A DNA stretch of 64,000 bases from assembly GCA_028718185.1 (NCBI GenBank), contig JAQUMH010000001.1, positions 95,186-159,185 on the forward strand, given 5' to 3'. The translations under genes were made by a program, and so were the position numbers. This stretch comes from Elusimicrobiota bacterium. Its GTDB lineage: Bacteria; Elusimicrobiota; UBA8919. The notes beneath the pieces were generated by a model. That model did not search any database and was not told the DNA's origin. It worked only from the letters and a program-made list of their open reading frames with translations. Shown piece by piece: positions 1 to 8,782 of this stretch (positions are counted from its first letter, which is position 1; each line of letters opens with the position of its first letter).

Positions 1-989
1 ATTGTCGCTTTTGGTTTTTCAACGACAAACCCAAGTTTATTGAGCCCATCACAAAATTTATCTCTTCTTTTTCTGTATTCTTCCAACGTTTTTTTCATCA
101 TATCTTCATTGGAATTTATCGCCGCAACACTTGCTAACTGCAAAAATGTCGGTACTCCATAGTCAACGTATGATTTAAATTTTTCCAGCGGAGCGATAAC
201 ATTGGAATTCCCAAGGCAGAAACCAACCCGCCAACCACACATGTTATATGTTTTTGAAAGAGAATAAAATTCCACACCCACATCTTTTGCACCGGGCATT
301 TGTAAGAATGAAGGGGCAACATAACCATCAAAAGTAACCTCGGAATATGCATTATCATGACAAACAATTATATTATATTTTTTAGCAAATTTTATCACTT
401 CTTTAAAGAACGAAGTATCTTCTACGACAGCTGTTGTCGGATTGTTAGGATAGCTCAGGAACATAAGTTTTGCTTTTCTTGCAATCTTTTCCGGAATTTT
501 TGTTAAATCGGGAAGCCATCTGTTCTTAGGAAGCAATGGCATATCATGAACTATTCCACCCGCTAAAATTACACCGTTAAGATGCACAGGATAAGCAGGA
601 TTTGCAACAAGTGCAATATCACCCGGCTCTAAATAAGCCATGCATAAATGAGCAATCCCTTCTTTAGAGCCAATTAAAACAAGGGCTTCATTTTCAGGAT
701 TTAACTCTACATCAAATCTTTTTTTATACCAACCACAAATTGCTTTTCTTAATTTTGGCATCCCCTTTGCTTGAGGATAACGATGAGTACCGGGATGATT
801 TTTAACTGTGTCGACAAGCCGGTTAACAATATAATCCGGCGTAGCAATATCCGGATTACCCATAGCTAAATCAATAACATCCATTTTTTTAGAATGTGCT
901 TCTTTTTTCAAAACATTTATTCTTGAAAAAATATAAGGTGGAAGTTTATCTAACTTTTTAGAATATGCTTTCATTTTCGCTTCGCTCAT
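1..989 (-). CDS. Class I/II aminotransferase, LL-diaminopimelate aminotransferase-like (partial)
   Basis: PLP-dependent fold-type I aminotransferase whose C-terminus is cut off by the left window edge; about 329 codons are visible. The reading frame gives an N-terminal PPYIF motif, AMGNPD, YPNNPT and the Schiff-base lysine motif SLSKTYNMCGWR, which is the pattern of the LL-diaminopimelate/alanine aminotransferase group. The start is either the ATG at 989 or an in-frame ATG at 974, and neither has a strong ribosome site. The substrate cannot be fixed from sequence: diaminopimelate/lysine synthesis or alanine/2-oxoglutarate transamination are both possible. It is downstream of ilvC on the same strand but separated by a repeat-rich gap. 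Confidence 0.85.
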   Translation of the reverse strand, partial: MSEAKMKAYSKKLDKLPPYIFSRINVLKKEAHSKKMDVIDLAMGNPDIATPDYIVNRLVDTVKNHPGTHRYPQAKGMPKLRKAICGWYKKRFDVELNPENEALVLIGSKEGIAHLCMAYLEPGDIALVANPAYPVHLNGVILAGGIVHDMPLLPKNRWLPDLTKIPEKIARKAKLMFLSYPNNPTTAVVEDTSFFKEVIKFAKKYNIIVCHDNAYSEVTFDGYVAPSFLQMPGAKDVGVEFYSLSKTYNMCGWRVGFCLGNSNVIAPLEKFKSYVDYGVPTFLQLASVAAINSNEDMMKKTLEEYRKRRDKFCDGLNKLGFVVEKPKAT

Positions 990-1002
990 TACACGAACAA
1001 CA

Positions 1003-1156
1003 CATCCCGAATATTATCACGAATTTTCACGAATGAGATTTTTCATCTTCGGTTCAGAATGACTGCTTTTGTGATGTCATGCTGAGTGAAATGAAGCATC
1101 CTATCCTTGCATTTATTCGTGCTGTGTTCGTGATGTTCGCTTTTATTCGTGTTCCT
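1003..1156. repeat. Dispersed repeats with TTCGTG/CACGAA words
   Basis: Gap between the aminotransferase and the next small gene. It is built of degenerate repeats of TTCGTG/CACGAA words, plus a segment containing GTCATGCTGAGTG. No ORF, tRNA or terminator is recognisable here. Confidence 0.6.
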
Positions 1157-1405
1157 TTATTCGCGTTCTATTACCTCAGGGATTCTTTTTGAAAATTCAA
1201 AAACTACTAAACCGACAACAATACAAGCAAGACCATACACTATTTCAAATCCTGCATATTTTGTCCATTTGGCAAGTGTAACAAACTCGGATTCAGGAAG
1301 TCCTAAAAAAGCATCATAAAACCCTTTTAGAGCTACTATTACTCCCCAAACGACAAAAATCCAACCACTGCCTTTGAAAACACCACGATACATTATCTTT
1401 TGCAT
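1157..1405 (-). CDS. Small membrane protein of unknown function
   Basis: 82 residues with two predicted membrane helices (about residues 14-32 and 53-71) joined by a short loop, then a charged C-terminal tail. I do not recognise a family. The gene stands alone between two stretches of TTCGTG-type repeats, so it does not belong clearly to the ilvC operon. A weak AT-rich upstream region gives no firm ribosome site. It is probably real because the hydrophobic pattern is coherent, but no function can be assigned. Confidence 0.55.
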   Translation of the reverse strand: MQKIMYRGVFKGSGWIFVVWGVIVALKGFYDAFLGLPESEFVTLAKWTKYAGFEIVYGLACIVVGLVVFEFSKRIPEVIERE

Positions 1406-1536
1406 AATTTAATACTACAATCACGAATAACTTATCACAAATGTTATCACGAATTTTCACGAATAAATAATTGCTATTATTCGTGTTGTATTCGTGATGT
1501 TGCATCTATTCGTAAGTAGTCATTCGCGATTAATTA
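1406..1536. repeat. Dispersed repeats with TTCGTG/CACGAA words
   Basis: Second copy of the CACGAA/TTCGTG repeat family. It contains an inverted arrangement: CACGAA words on the left and ATTCGTG words on the right, around 1440-1500, so it could fold into a long imperfect hairpin downstream of ilvC. Confidence 0.6.
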
Positions 1537-2598
1537 CTATTTCTTTTTGCCCCAGTTCTCAGGCCTCAACGACCTTACGGCGGCACCGGCTCGCCACATT
1601 TCAGATTCTCTAATCTGCTTTAACTCTTTTTCCAATTTTTCCCTGTAGTCAGAAGCACTGTTTATTTCAATTACCCTCTTTGTTTCCTTCCCGGAAAAAA
1701 CTCTTTCATAAAGTTCATCAAATACAGGCTCAACGGCTTTCCTGAATTTTGGTGACCAGTCAAGTGCGCCTCGCTGGGCGGTTGTGCTGGTATTTGCATA
1801 CATCCAATCCATTCCATTTTCGGCAACCAGCCTTATCAAACTCTGTGTAAGTTCTTCAACTGTCTCATTAAATGCTTCGGACGGACTATGACCATGTTTC
1901 CTGAGAACATTATACTGCGCTTCAAACATACCGGCAAGCGCCCCCATCAGAGTTCCTCTCTCACCTGTAAGATCTGAATAAACTTCATTTTCAAATGTTG
2001 TAGGAAAAAGGAAACCTGAACCAACAGCTATGCCGAGAGCAAGTGTTCTTTGCATGGCTTTTCCTGTTGCATCTTGAAAAACAGCAAAACTCGAATTGAT
2101 TCCGCTACCACTTAAAAAATTTCTTCTAACAGATAGACCTGAACCTTTTGGTGCAACCAATATAACATCTATATCTTTAGGCGGTATAACTTTTGTCTGG
2201 TCTTTATATACAATAGAAAAACCATGTGAAAAATATAATGCTTTCCCTTTTGTGAGAAATGGTTTCAACTTGGACCACTGCATCATCTGTCCCGCGTCGG
2301 AAATCAGATACTGTATTATTGTTCCTTTCTGTGCCGCTTCCTCAATACTGAAAAGTGTTTTACCGGGTATCCAACCATCAGCAACAGCTTTGTCCCAATA
2401 CGCTTTTTCCTCAGGTCTCTGACCGATAATAACATTTATCTTATTATCTCTCATATTCATCGACTGTGCAGGACCTTGAACTCCATATCCGATTACTGCA
2501 ACAACTTCATCCTTCAAAACTTCCTGTGCCTTAGCCAAAGGAAATTCTTCCCTTGTTACAACTTCTTCCATAACTCCGCCAAAATCAATCTTTGCCAT
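1537..2598 (-). CDS. ilvC: Ketol-acid reductoisomerase
   Basis: Catalyses the NADPH- and Mg-dependent isomeroreduction of acetolactate or acetohydroxybutyrate in branched-chain amino acid synthesis. The 353 residues contain the Rossmann motif GYGVQG (37-42), the SHGF motif, and the metal-binding region with SDLTGERGTLMG and FNETVEE. The wording of the C-terminal half (SPSEAFNETVEELTQSL, STTAQRGALDW, final LRPEN) resembles the fungal/mitochondrial-type branch more than the usual short bacterial class I enzyme. A GGAGGG ribosome site precedes the ATG. It follows tyrS by 4 bp of non-coding sequence, so the two are probably cotranscribed. Confidence 0.97.
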   Translation of the reverse strand: MAKIDFGGVMEEVVTREEFPLAKAQEVLKDEVVAVIGYGVQGPAQSMNMRDNKINVIIGQRPEEKAYWDKAVADGWIPGKTLFSIEEAAQKGTIIQYLISDAGQMMQWSKLKPFLTKGKALYFSHGFSIVYKDQTKVIPPKDIDVILVAPKGSGLSVRRNFLSGSGINSSFAVFQDATGKAMQRTLALGIAVGSGFLFPTTFENEVYSDLTGERGTLMGALAGMFEAQYNVLRKHGHSPSEAFNETVEELTQSLIRLVAENGMDWMYANTSTTAQRGALDWSPKFRKAVEPVFDELYERVFSGKETKRVIEINSASDYREKLEKELKQIRESEMWRAGAAVRSLRPENWGKKK

Positions 2599-2602
2599 TG
2601 CT

Positions 2603-3769
2603 CTACCCTCCCTTTTTAATTTTTTTGAATTTTCTTTTGCCGACTTGAACTAAAATTTCACCGTCTATTTTTATAACTGTATCCGCTTGTATTTTTTCTT
2701 CGTTGATTTTAACTCCACCCTGCTTAATCAGCCGCTCAGATTCTTTTTTGCTTTCCGAAAGCCCTGCTTCAACAAGCAATTCCGATATCTTTATCTCGCC
2801 CTTCGATACTGTATATTCTTCTATTTGTGATGGTAATCCCTTATTGGAAAATATTTTATTAAATTCTTCTTCTGATTGTTGTGCAATCTCTTTTGAATAA
2901 AATTTACTGACAATGATTTTTGCGAGATTCTGCTTCATCTCCTTTGGATGCCCTTTCTTAACAACATCTAAGTTTTCATGCGTCAGGAGTTCATAATATC
3001 TATACATTAATTCATCGGAAACCGACATAATCTTTCCGAATATTTCTGATGGTAGTTCGGAAATACCGATATAATTCCCATATGATTTGGACATTTTCTG
3101 AATACCGTCTGTTCCTTCCAAAAGCGGCATTGTAATAACAACTTGCGGCAATTGCCCGTAATCCCTTTGTATTTCCCGTGCCATTAAAAGATTAAACTTC
3201 TGGTCAGTACCACCAAGTTCTATATCACTATTGACTGCAACAGAATCATATCCTGTCAGAAGAGGATACAAAAATTCAAGGATTGTAATATCATCTCCTT
3301 TTTTATATCTCTGGTCAAAATCTGAACGGGCAAGCATTTGAGCAACTGTTGAATGTTTTGTCAGTTCTAAAAGACCGTCAAGCCCTAATGAGTAAAGCCA
3401 ATGGCTGTTAAATCTAATTTCTGTTTTTTCTTTATCAAGAATCTTAAATACCTGTTCCTGATATGTCTTCGCATTTTCTAAAATCTTTTCCTCACTTAAC
3501 ATAGGGCGGGTTTCACTCCTGCCGGACGGATCACCGATCCTTGCAGTAAAATCACCTATTATAAAAATAATTTTGTGCCCGAACTCCTGAAATGTTTTTA
3601 ATTTCTCAATAACAACCGTATGTCCCAGATGTATATCAGGAGACGTTGGGTCGACACCCAGCTTTACTCTTAATTGTTTCCCTGATTTTAACTTTGTTGT
3701 TAATTCATCTTCAGAGATTATCTCAACAATACCTCGTTTTATTTCAGATAATTGTTCATTTAAATCCAT
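2603..3769 (-). CDS. tyrS: Tyrosyl-tRNA synthetase
   Basis: Cytosolic class I aminoacyl-tRNA synthetase that charges tRNA-Tyr. The 388-residue protein has the HIGH-type signature HLGH at 47-50, the KMSKS loop at 225-229, and a C-terminal S4 RNA-binding domain (about 325-385). Length and domain order suit the TyrZ-like bacterial form. Its start overlaps the end of the upstream YfhO-like gene by about 10 bp, and ilvC follows immediately, giving a yfhO-tyrS-ilvC transcription unit. Confidence 0.97.
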   Translation of the reverse strand: MDLNEQLSEIKRGIVEIISEDELTTKLKSGKQLRVKLGVDPTSPDIHLGHTVVIEKLKTFQEFGHKIIFIIGDFTARIGDPSGRSETRPMLSEEKILENAKTYQEQVFKILDKEKTEIRFNSHWLYSLGLDGLLELTKHSTVAQMLARSDFDQRYKKGDDITILEFLYPLLTGYDSVAVNSDIELGGTDQKFNLLMAREIQRDYGQLPQVVITMPLLEGTDGIQKMSKSYGNYIGISELPSEIFGKIMSVSDELMYRYYELLTHENLDVVKKGHPKEMKQNLAKIIVSKFYSKEIAQQSEEEFNKIFSNKGLPSQIEEYTVSKGEIKISELLVEAGLSESKKESERLIKQGGVKINEEKIQADTVIKIDGEILVQVGKRKFKKIKKGG

Positions 3770-5868
3770 AGATTTTTAATTTTAGCAAAAAATAAGTAAA
3801 AAATCAAGCAAAATAATGAAAAAACTGACACCCATTTTCCGACTATGAAATAATACGGCTTATATGCAAATCTGATTAAATGCCTGTCCGGGGGTACTTC
3901 TACGGCACGAAAAATATAGTCCGCTTTGTATATCTTTGTTTCTTGACCGTCTATAAATGCCTTCCAACCGGGATAAAAAGAGTCCGTTAAAACAAGAAAC
4001 CCGCCATTGTCGGAAGTCACTTCTATTTCAACCTCCCCGTCTAAATACTTCTTAACACTAACATTACCCTTTCCGGTATAATGATATTTTCTAGTAGTTT
4101 CTTCTAAAACCACAGCCTGTGCGGGATTAAAATCTTTATTGAACATCTGTTCAATTACCTCGCTGCTTAAAACCATATCTTTAACAAAAAATGCCTTTTC
4201 CATGAAAAGTTTATTTTCGTAAATTTTTATCGCAGGCAGACTTGTATAATATTCATATTCTTTTTTTATGTCAAGATACGGCGATGTTATACTATATGTT
4301 GTAATTATATATTTCCCGCCGGCAAGACCTATAAATCTCAATGTTTCATAACTAATTCCTCTTTTCATCATTTCATCCCAGATTTCATAAAACCTTTTCG
4401 GACGAAGCCCGCCGTGACCCTCTATTGCAGGAATATTCCAAATAATATTGGAATTGGGTTGCAAAAAATTCCTATAATTAAGATATGGCATTAATTCACC
4501 TGAAAAACCATTAACACAATTAAATGCTAAATTATATGAATTTATGTTCCATACACGGTAGTCGCTCTTATCCTTTTTCATAAATTCAACTACAGGCGGA
4601 GCATCCATCCAATCAGACTTCTTATAAAAAGCATTTTGCTTATTGGCAAAGTAAAATAAATCGGCAACGACTAAAAGAAAAACAAGAATCTTTAAAAAAT
4701 TATTTTTAAGCTTCTCAAAAATATACCCAAAAAATAAACATAATGAAAAAACAGTAAAAATTAAAATGCGCTGGTGAAGACGAAACTGCTCAAAACCGGG
4801 AACACTGTCAAGAAAAGCTGTAATTCCCAAAGATGACGAAAGTGCAATGATAAAAGTTAATATTACGGTTACTGCAAAAAATGTATTTTTTTTAAATCTA
4901 TAAAACAATCCGATAACTCCTGTAACAAATGCTATCTTGCTCATATAAAATGAATTCTCAATAAATATAGAGTGCAACTTGTGAAATGAATTATTGAAAG
5001 GCAAACCGTATTTAAAAGGAACCAGCCATGTAATTAAATCTGAGAAATCATATGCCCACCACCATCTGGCAGGATCTTTTGCAAAACCAGTTTTTCTTGC
5101 AGTAAAATTAACAAGCTCAAGCGTGGGAAGCCACTGAATAGCAGAAATCCCCAACCCAATCAGAACAAACAACAAAAAACCTTTAACTCTATATAAGACA
5201 TTTCCCCCGGTTTTACTTTGTAAAACTGACAGGGGAATAACTTTTTCTACAAAAAAGTATAGAAACGAAAATATTAACGTATAATATGCAAATTGTGGAA
5301 AACCTGCAAGAATTTGGATGCCAAACGAAATCCCTGCACCGGCGATGTTTTTATAATCACCGCTTTTTAAATATCTTTCTATAAAATAAAAAATCAACGG
5401 AAACCATATAACAGCATTCAACATATTCAAATGCTGAATATGACAGAAAAAGAATCCGGAAAAAGAAAATATAGTTGCAGAAAATACAGCAGTTTGCTTT
5501 TTAAGTCCGATTTCGGCAAAAAATAAAAAACTAAAAAAAGTGCACAGAACGAAATTTAGAATAAAAGACAGATTAAAACTGATATCTGCCGGAAAAACTG
5601 AGAATAACATAACATTTAGCGGATAACAAAACCCACCCTGCCCCTCAGCATGAAGAGGATATCCACACCAAATCAGATTAGACCAAACAGGAACTTTGTA
5701 ATTCTTAAGCGAATTTGCTAAAAAATGTCTATATGGGAAATTCAAATCAGTTATATCGCTTCCACCCAGACCCGGTGTAATCGGCAAATGTGTCATTAGA
5801 CATATTTTCGGTAGAAAAATTAGTGTAAGTACTGTTGAAAATATTATAATAGAAGCATTTTTTTTCAC
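3760..5868 (-). CDS. YfhO-family multi-spanning membrane protein
   Basis: Large polytopic inner-membrane protein (about 702 residues from the GTG at 5868) with many hydrophobic helices in the first 430 residues and a soluble C-terminal part, ending in one more helix. The pattern, including an acidic SDITDLNFPYR segment after the first helix and a GWKA(F)IDG motif near the end, matches the YfhO family, GT-C-like proteins linked to glycosylation of envelope polymers. The reading frame is open up to a TTG at 5937, but the GTG at 5868 has a GAGAGG ribosome site and avoids the divergent promoter, so I prefer it. The exact sugar donor and acceptor are unknown. Confidence 0.8.
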   Translation of the reverse strand: MKKNASIIIFSTVLTLIFLPKICLMTHLPITPGLGGSDITDLNFPYRHFLANSLKNYKVPVWSNLIWCGYPLHAEGQGGFCYPLNVMLFSVFPADISFNLSFILNFVLCTFFSFLFFAEIGLKKQTAVFSATIFSFSGFFFCHIQHLNMLNAVIWFPLIFYFIERYLKSGDYKNIAGAGISFGIQILAGFPQFAYYTLIFSFLYFFVEKVIPLSVLQSKTGGNVLYRVKGFLLFVLIGLGISAIQWLPTLELVNFTARKTGFAKDPARWWWAYDFSDLITWLVPFKYGLPFNNSFHKLHSIFIENSFYMSKIAFVTGVIGLFYRFKKNTFFAVTVILTFIIALSSSLGITAFLDSVPGFEQFRLHQRILIFTVFSLCLFFGYIFEKLKNNFLKILVFLLVVADLFYFANKQNAFYKKSDWMDAPPVVEFMKKDKSDYRVWNINSYNLAFNCVNGFSGELMPYLNYRNFLQPNSNIIWNIPAIEGHGGLRPKRFYEIWDEMMKRGISYETLRFIGLAGGKYIITTYSITSPYLDIKKEYEYYTSLPAIKIYENKLFMEKAFFVKDMVLSSEVIEQMFNKDFNPAQAVVLEETTRKYHYTGKGNVSVKKYLDGEVEIEVTSDNGGFLVLTDSFYPGWKAFIDGQETKIYKADYIFRAVEVPPDRHLIRFAYKPYYFIVGKWVSVFSLFCLIFYLFFAKIKNLWI

Positions 5869-5930
5869 GAGACCTCTCAATTTGAATGCCTTTTTATTAA
5901 ACGTTATTATTTTATCATATTTTTTACCAC

Positions 5931-5959
5931 TTGACAATATCGTTATCCAAAGATATAAT
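5931..5959 (+). promoter_or_regulatory. Consensus sigma-70-type promoter of the penicillin-binding protein gene
   Basis: TTGACA at 5931-5936 and TATAAT at 5954-5959 with a 17-bp spacer is a perfect consensus match. The predicted start of transcription (about 5965-5966) coincides with the ATG at 5966, so the mRNA is probably leaderless. Confidence 0.8.
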
Positions 5960-5965
5960 AAAAAT

Positions 5966-8164
5966 ATGAAAAAATGGATTTATTTGGCACTTGGAGTTAT
6001 TCTGTTTTTTGCTTTCATTGAGCGACTGATAAAATATTTAGGCGACATTCCGGATCCGGCTCAGTTAATCAATTATACCCCCTCTTTAACCACGAAAATT
6101 TACGATATAAATGGTGAAATGATTGCCGAGCTTTTTACTGAAAAAAGAACCTTTATACCGATTTCTCAAATTCCAAAAGACATGATAAACGCAGTAATTG
6201 CTATTGAAGATACCCGTTTTTTCAACCATTGGGGGATTGACCCTTACAGGATTGTCGGTGCATTTGTTTCCAATTTGAAAGCAGGAGGAGTAGTTGAAGG
6301 TGGCTCAACAATTACCCAGCAACTTTCAAAAATAATATTTTTATCCAGAAGAAAAACCCTGACGCGCAAAATTAAAGAGGTAATTCTTGCACTACAATTA
6401 GAGCGAGATTACTCAAAATATGAAATCTTAGAAATGTATCTTAATCAAATTTATTTTGGAAGCGGCGCGTACGGTATTACCACGGCTGCAAAACTTTACT
6501 TCGGAAAAAATGTTCAAAATTTAACCCTTGAAGAATGCGCATTATTAGCAGGTTTACCAAGAGCACCATCTATGTATTCGCCGTTCAAAAACCCAGAAAA
6601 AGCAATCCAAAGAAGAGCAATCGTTTTAGCAAGGATGCGGGATGTCGGTTTTATTACAAATGAACAAAAAAAAATAGCAGAAGAAAAAAACATTGTTATA
6701 GCACCGCCATTTATAACAACTAAAATAGCACCTCATTTTATTGATAATATCAGACAGTCGCTTGAGGTAAAATATGGAAGTCAGTTATACGAAGGCGGAC
6801 TTGAAATTTATACAACACTTGACAAAAAAATGCAGATAGCAGCAGAAAGTGTTTTTCAGCGAAATCTTACAAACTTTGATTCTTTAAAAAAATCAACCAG
6901 TCCGGTAGAAGGTGCACTTTTGTGTTTGGATGTTAAAACTGGTGGAATAAGAGCTTTAGTCGGAGGTAGAAACTTTCAGACAAGTCAATTTAACAGGGTT
7001 TTCCAGGCACAACGGCAACCCGGCAGTTCTTTTAAAGCTTTTGTTTATACTGCTGCTATTGAAAATGGATTTACACCCGTATCAATTATAGAAGACACAC
7101 CGGTTACATTTTTCAACAACGGCAGAGATTGGGAACTCTTATCAAACACAACCGATTTTTCAGATGTCCAGGATAAAATTTTACTTAACAATCTTATAAA
7201 AAAAGATAAAGAAGCAAAAAATCCAAATGAAAAGGTCTTATGGAAACCACAAAATTACTCGGAAAAATTTTACGGATTAGTTCTTTTAAGAAAAGCACTT
7301 GAACATTCTCTAAATATTTGTTCTATAAAAATAACTGAAAAAATCAGTCCGACAGTAGTGGCATATTATGCAAAGCAACTTGGCATAGAATCCCCGCTAA
7401 CAGCAACATTATCACTTGCACTCGGCTCATCAGAAGTTACGCTAAAAGAAATGACTTCTGCTTTTGAATGCTTAGCTAATTCAGGCATTAAAACAATTCC
7501 TTACTCAATTGTAAGAATTTTAAACAGTAAAGGCAGGATATTGGAAGAATATGCTCCTGAAGAAAAAGATGTAATAACACCTCAGACGGCATTTATAATG
7601 ACAAATCTTTTAAGGGGCGTTATAGAACACGGAACAGGTGTAAATGCCAAAGAGTTAAGAAGACCGGCTGCAGGAAAAACAGGTACAACTAATGATTGTG
7701 CAGATGCATGGTTTATTGGTTATACCCCTCAACTTGTATGTGGTGTATGGGTTGGTTATGATAACCACCAATCGCTTGGTAATAAAATGACGGGGGGACG
7801 AATTGCGTGTCCAATATGGACTGAATTCATGAGAGCGTCCCTCAAGGGTCAGCCAACAATAGACTTCTCACCTCCATCTAACATAACATTCGTAAAAATT
7901 GACCCTAAAACAGGACTTTTATCATTAGGTAATTCAAAAGAAACATATCTTGAATCATTCATTACAGGAACAGAACCTAAGGAATTCTCGTTTAGTAAAG
8001 ACATAGCCACACAAAGCAAGATAAAAAAAATTGATGATGAAACGGAAGTAAATGCATCAACTGTTCCGGCAATATCAGTAACAAAAACAAATCTTGTTGA
8101 CGGTACAACCAAACCTGCACCTGTTTTACCTACAATTAATAATGATTCAGAAGGCGGATTCTAG
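5966..8164 (+). CDS. Class A penicillin-binding protein (PBP1A-like)
   Basis: Bifunctional peptidoglycan glycosyltransferase/transpeptidase anchored by an N-terminal helix (residues 4-20). The GT51 domain shows the catalytic EDTRFFNHWG (Glu81) and GGSTITQQ (112-119). The transpeptidase domain shows SSFK (nucleophile Ser354), SLN (448-450) and KTGT (571-574). The total of 732 residues is normal for the family. The frame is open further upstream (to 5882), but the perfect promoter at 5931-5959 places the start at 5966 with no room for a ribosome site. It is divergent from the YfhO-like gene and is one of the few plus-strand genes here. The C-terminal 70 residues are low-complexity. Confidence 0.96.
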   Translation: MKKWIYLALGVILFFAFIERLIKYLGDIPDPAQLINYTPSLTTKIYDINGEMIAELFTEKRTFIPISQIPKDMINAVIAIEDTRFFNHWGIDPYRIVGAFVSNLKAGGVVEGGSTITQQLSKIIFLSRRKTLTRKIKEVILALQLERDYSKYEILEMYLNQIYFGSGAYGITTAAKLYFGKNVQNLTLEECALLAGLPRAPSMYSPFKNPEKAIQRRAIVLARMRDVGFITNEQKKIAEEKNIVIAPPFITTKIAPHFIDNIRQSLEVKYGSQLYEGGLEIYTTLDKKMQIAAESVFQRNLTNFDSLKKSTSPVEGALLCLDVKTGGIRALVGGRNFQTSQFNRVFQAQRQPGSSFKAFVYTAAIENGFTPVSIIEDTPVTFFNNGRDWELLSNTTDFSDVQDKILLNNLIKKDKEAKNPNEKVLWKPQNYSEKFYGLVLLRKALEHSLNICSIKITEKISPTVVAYYAKQLGIESPLTATLSLALGSSEVTLKEMTSAFECLANSGIKTIPYSIVRILNSKGRILEEYAPEEKDVITPQTAFIMTNLLRGVIEHGTGVNAKELRRPAAGKTGTTNDCADAWFIGYTPQLVCGVWVGYDNHQSLGNKMTGGRIACPIWTEFMRASLKGQPTIDFSPPSNITFVKIDPKTGLLSLGNSKETYLESFITGTEPKEFSFSKDIATQSKIKKIDDETEVNASTVPAISVTKTNLVDGTTKPAPVLPTINNDSEGGF

Positions 8165-8215
8165 AGAAAACCGCAGATTTAGGCAGATATCTCAGATAAA
8201 CGCAGATAAAACCAG
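8165..8215 (+). repeat. CAGATAAA-type degenerate tandem repeat
   Basis: The short gap between the penicillin-binding protein and the DUF2148 gene consists of variants of CGCAGATAAA, a tandem word of about 8-12 bp. It resembles the other text-like intergenic repeats of this window and lies just before an AGGAGG ribosome site. Confidence 0.5.
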
Positions 8216-8223
8216 GAGGATGT

Positions 8224-8754
8224 ATGAAAATTGAATCTAATAATGCAGAAATAAGCGGAATTATAACTGTTGCTAATATTATGTGTGTTGCAGCGAGAAC
8301 TGCACCAAAAGCAAGAGGTATTGACAATATAGTTACTTTAATTTTAGATGGCAAAGAAAAAGATGAACTTATCGATAAAATGATTGAAGTAGCCAATAGC
8401 GGGTATAGAACAAACACATTTTTAAGAGACGCTGAATGCGTTAGAAAAGCGACCGCAATCGTTTTAATAGGAACCAAAATTTCTACAATTGGACTGGATT
8501 GTGGTTTTTGCGGGTTTGATACTTGTAAAAATTGTGAAGAAAAGAAAGGCGTATGCTCTTATAATTCCGGTGATCTAGGAATTGCAGTTGGATCCGCAGT
8601 ATCTGTAGCTGCAGATAATCGTATTGACAACAGGGTCATGTATACAGCGGGTTATACAACAATAAAAAACAAACTATTTGGTGATAATGTAAAAATCGCT
8701 TTTGGAATACCACTTTCAGCTTCCGGTAAAAATATTTTTTTTGAAAGAAAGTGA
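8224..8754 (+). CDS. DUF2148 ferredoxin-domain protein
   Basis: 176-residue cysteine-rich protein with the layout of the DUF2148 family: an N-terminal conserved MCVAARTAPKARG block (about 20-33) and a central cysteine cluster (CGFCGFDTCKNCEEKKGVC, about 98-116) that could ligate an iron-sulfur cluster. The biochemical role of the family is not established. A strong AGGAGG lies 5 bp before the ATG. It is on the same strand as the penicillin-binding protein and converges with the VWA gene to its right. Confidence 0.85.
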   Translation: MKIESNNAEISGIITVANIMCVAARTAPKARGIDNIVTLILDGKEKDELIDKMIEVANSGYRTNTFLRDAECVRKATAIVLIGTKISTIGLDCGFCGFDTCKNCEEKKGVCSYNSGDLGIAVGSAVSVAADNRIDNRVMYTAGYTTIKNKLFGDNVKIAFGIPLSASGKNIFFERK

Positions 8755-8782
8755 ATAGTTTTTGTACCTCTTTCAGCAAAAA

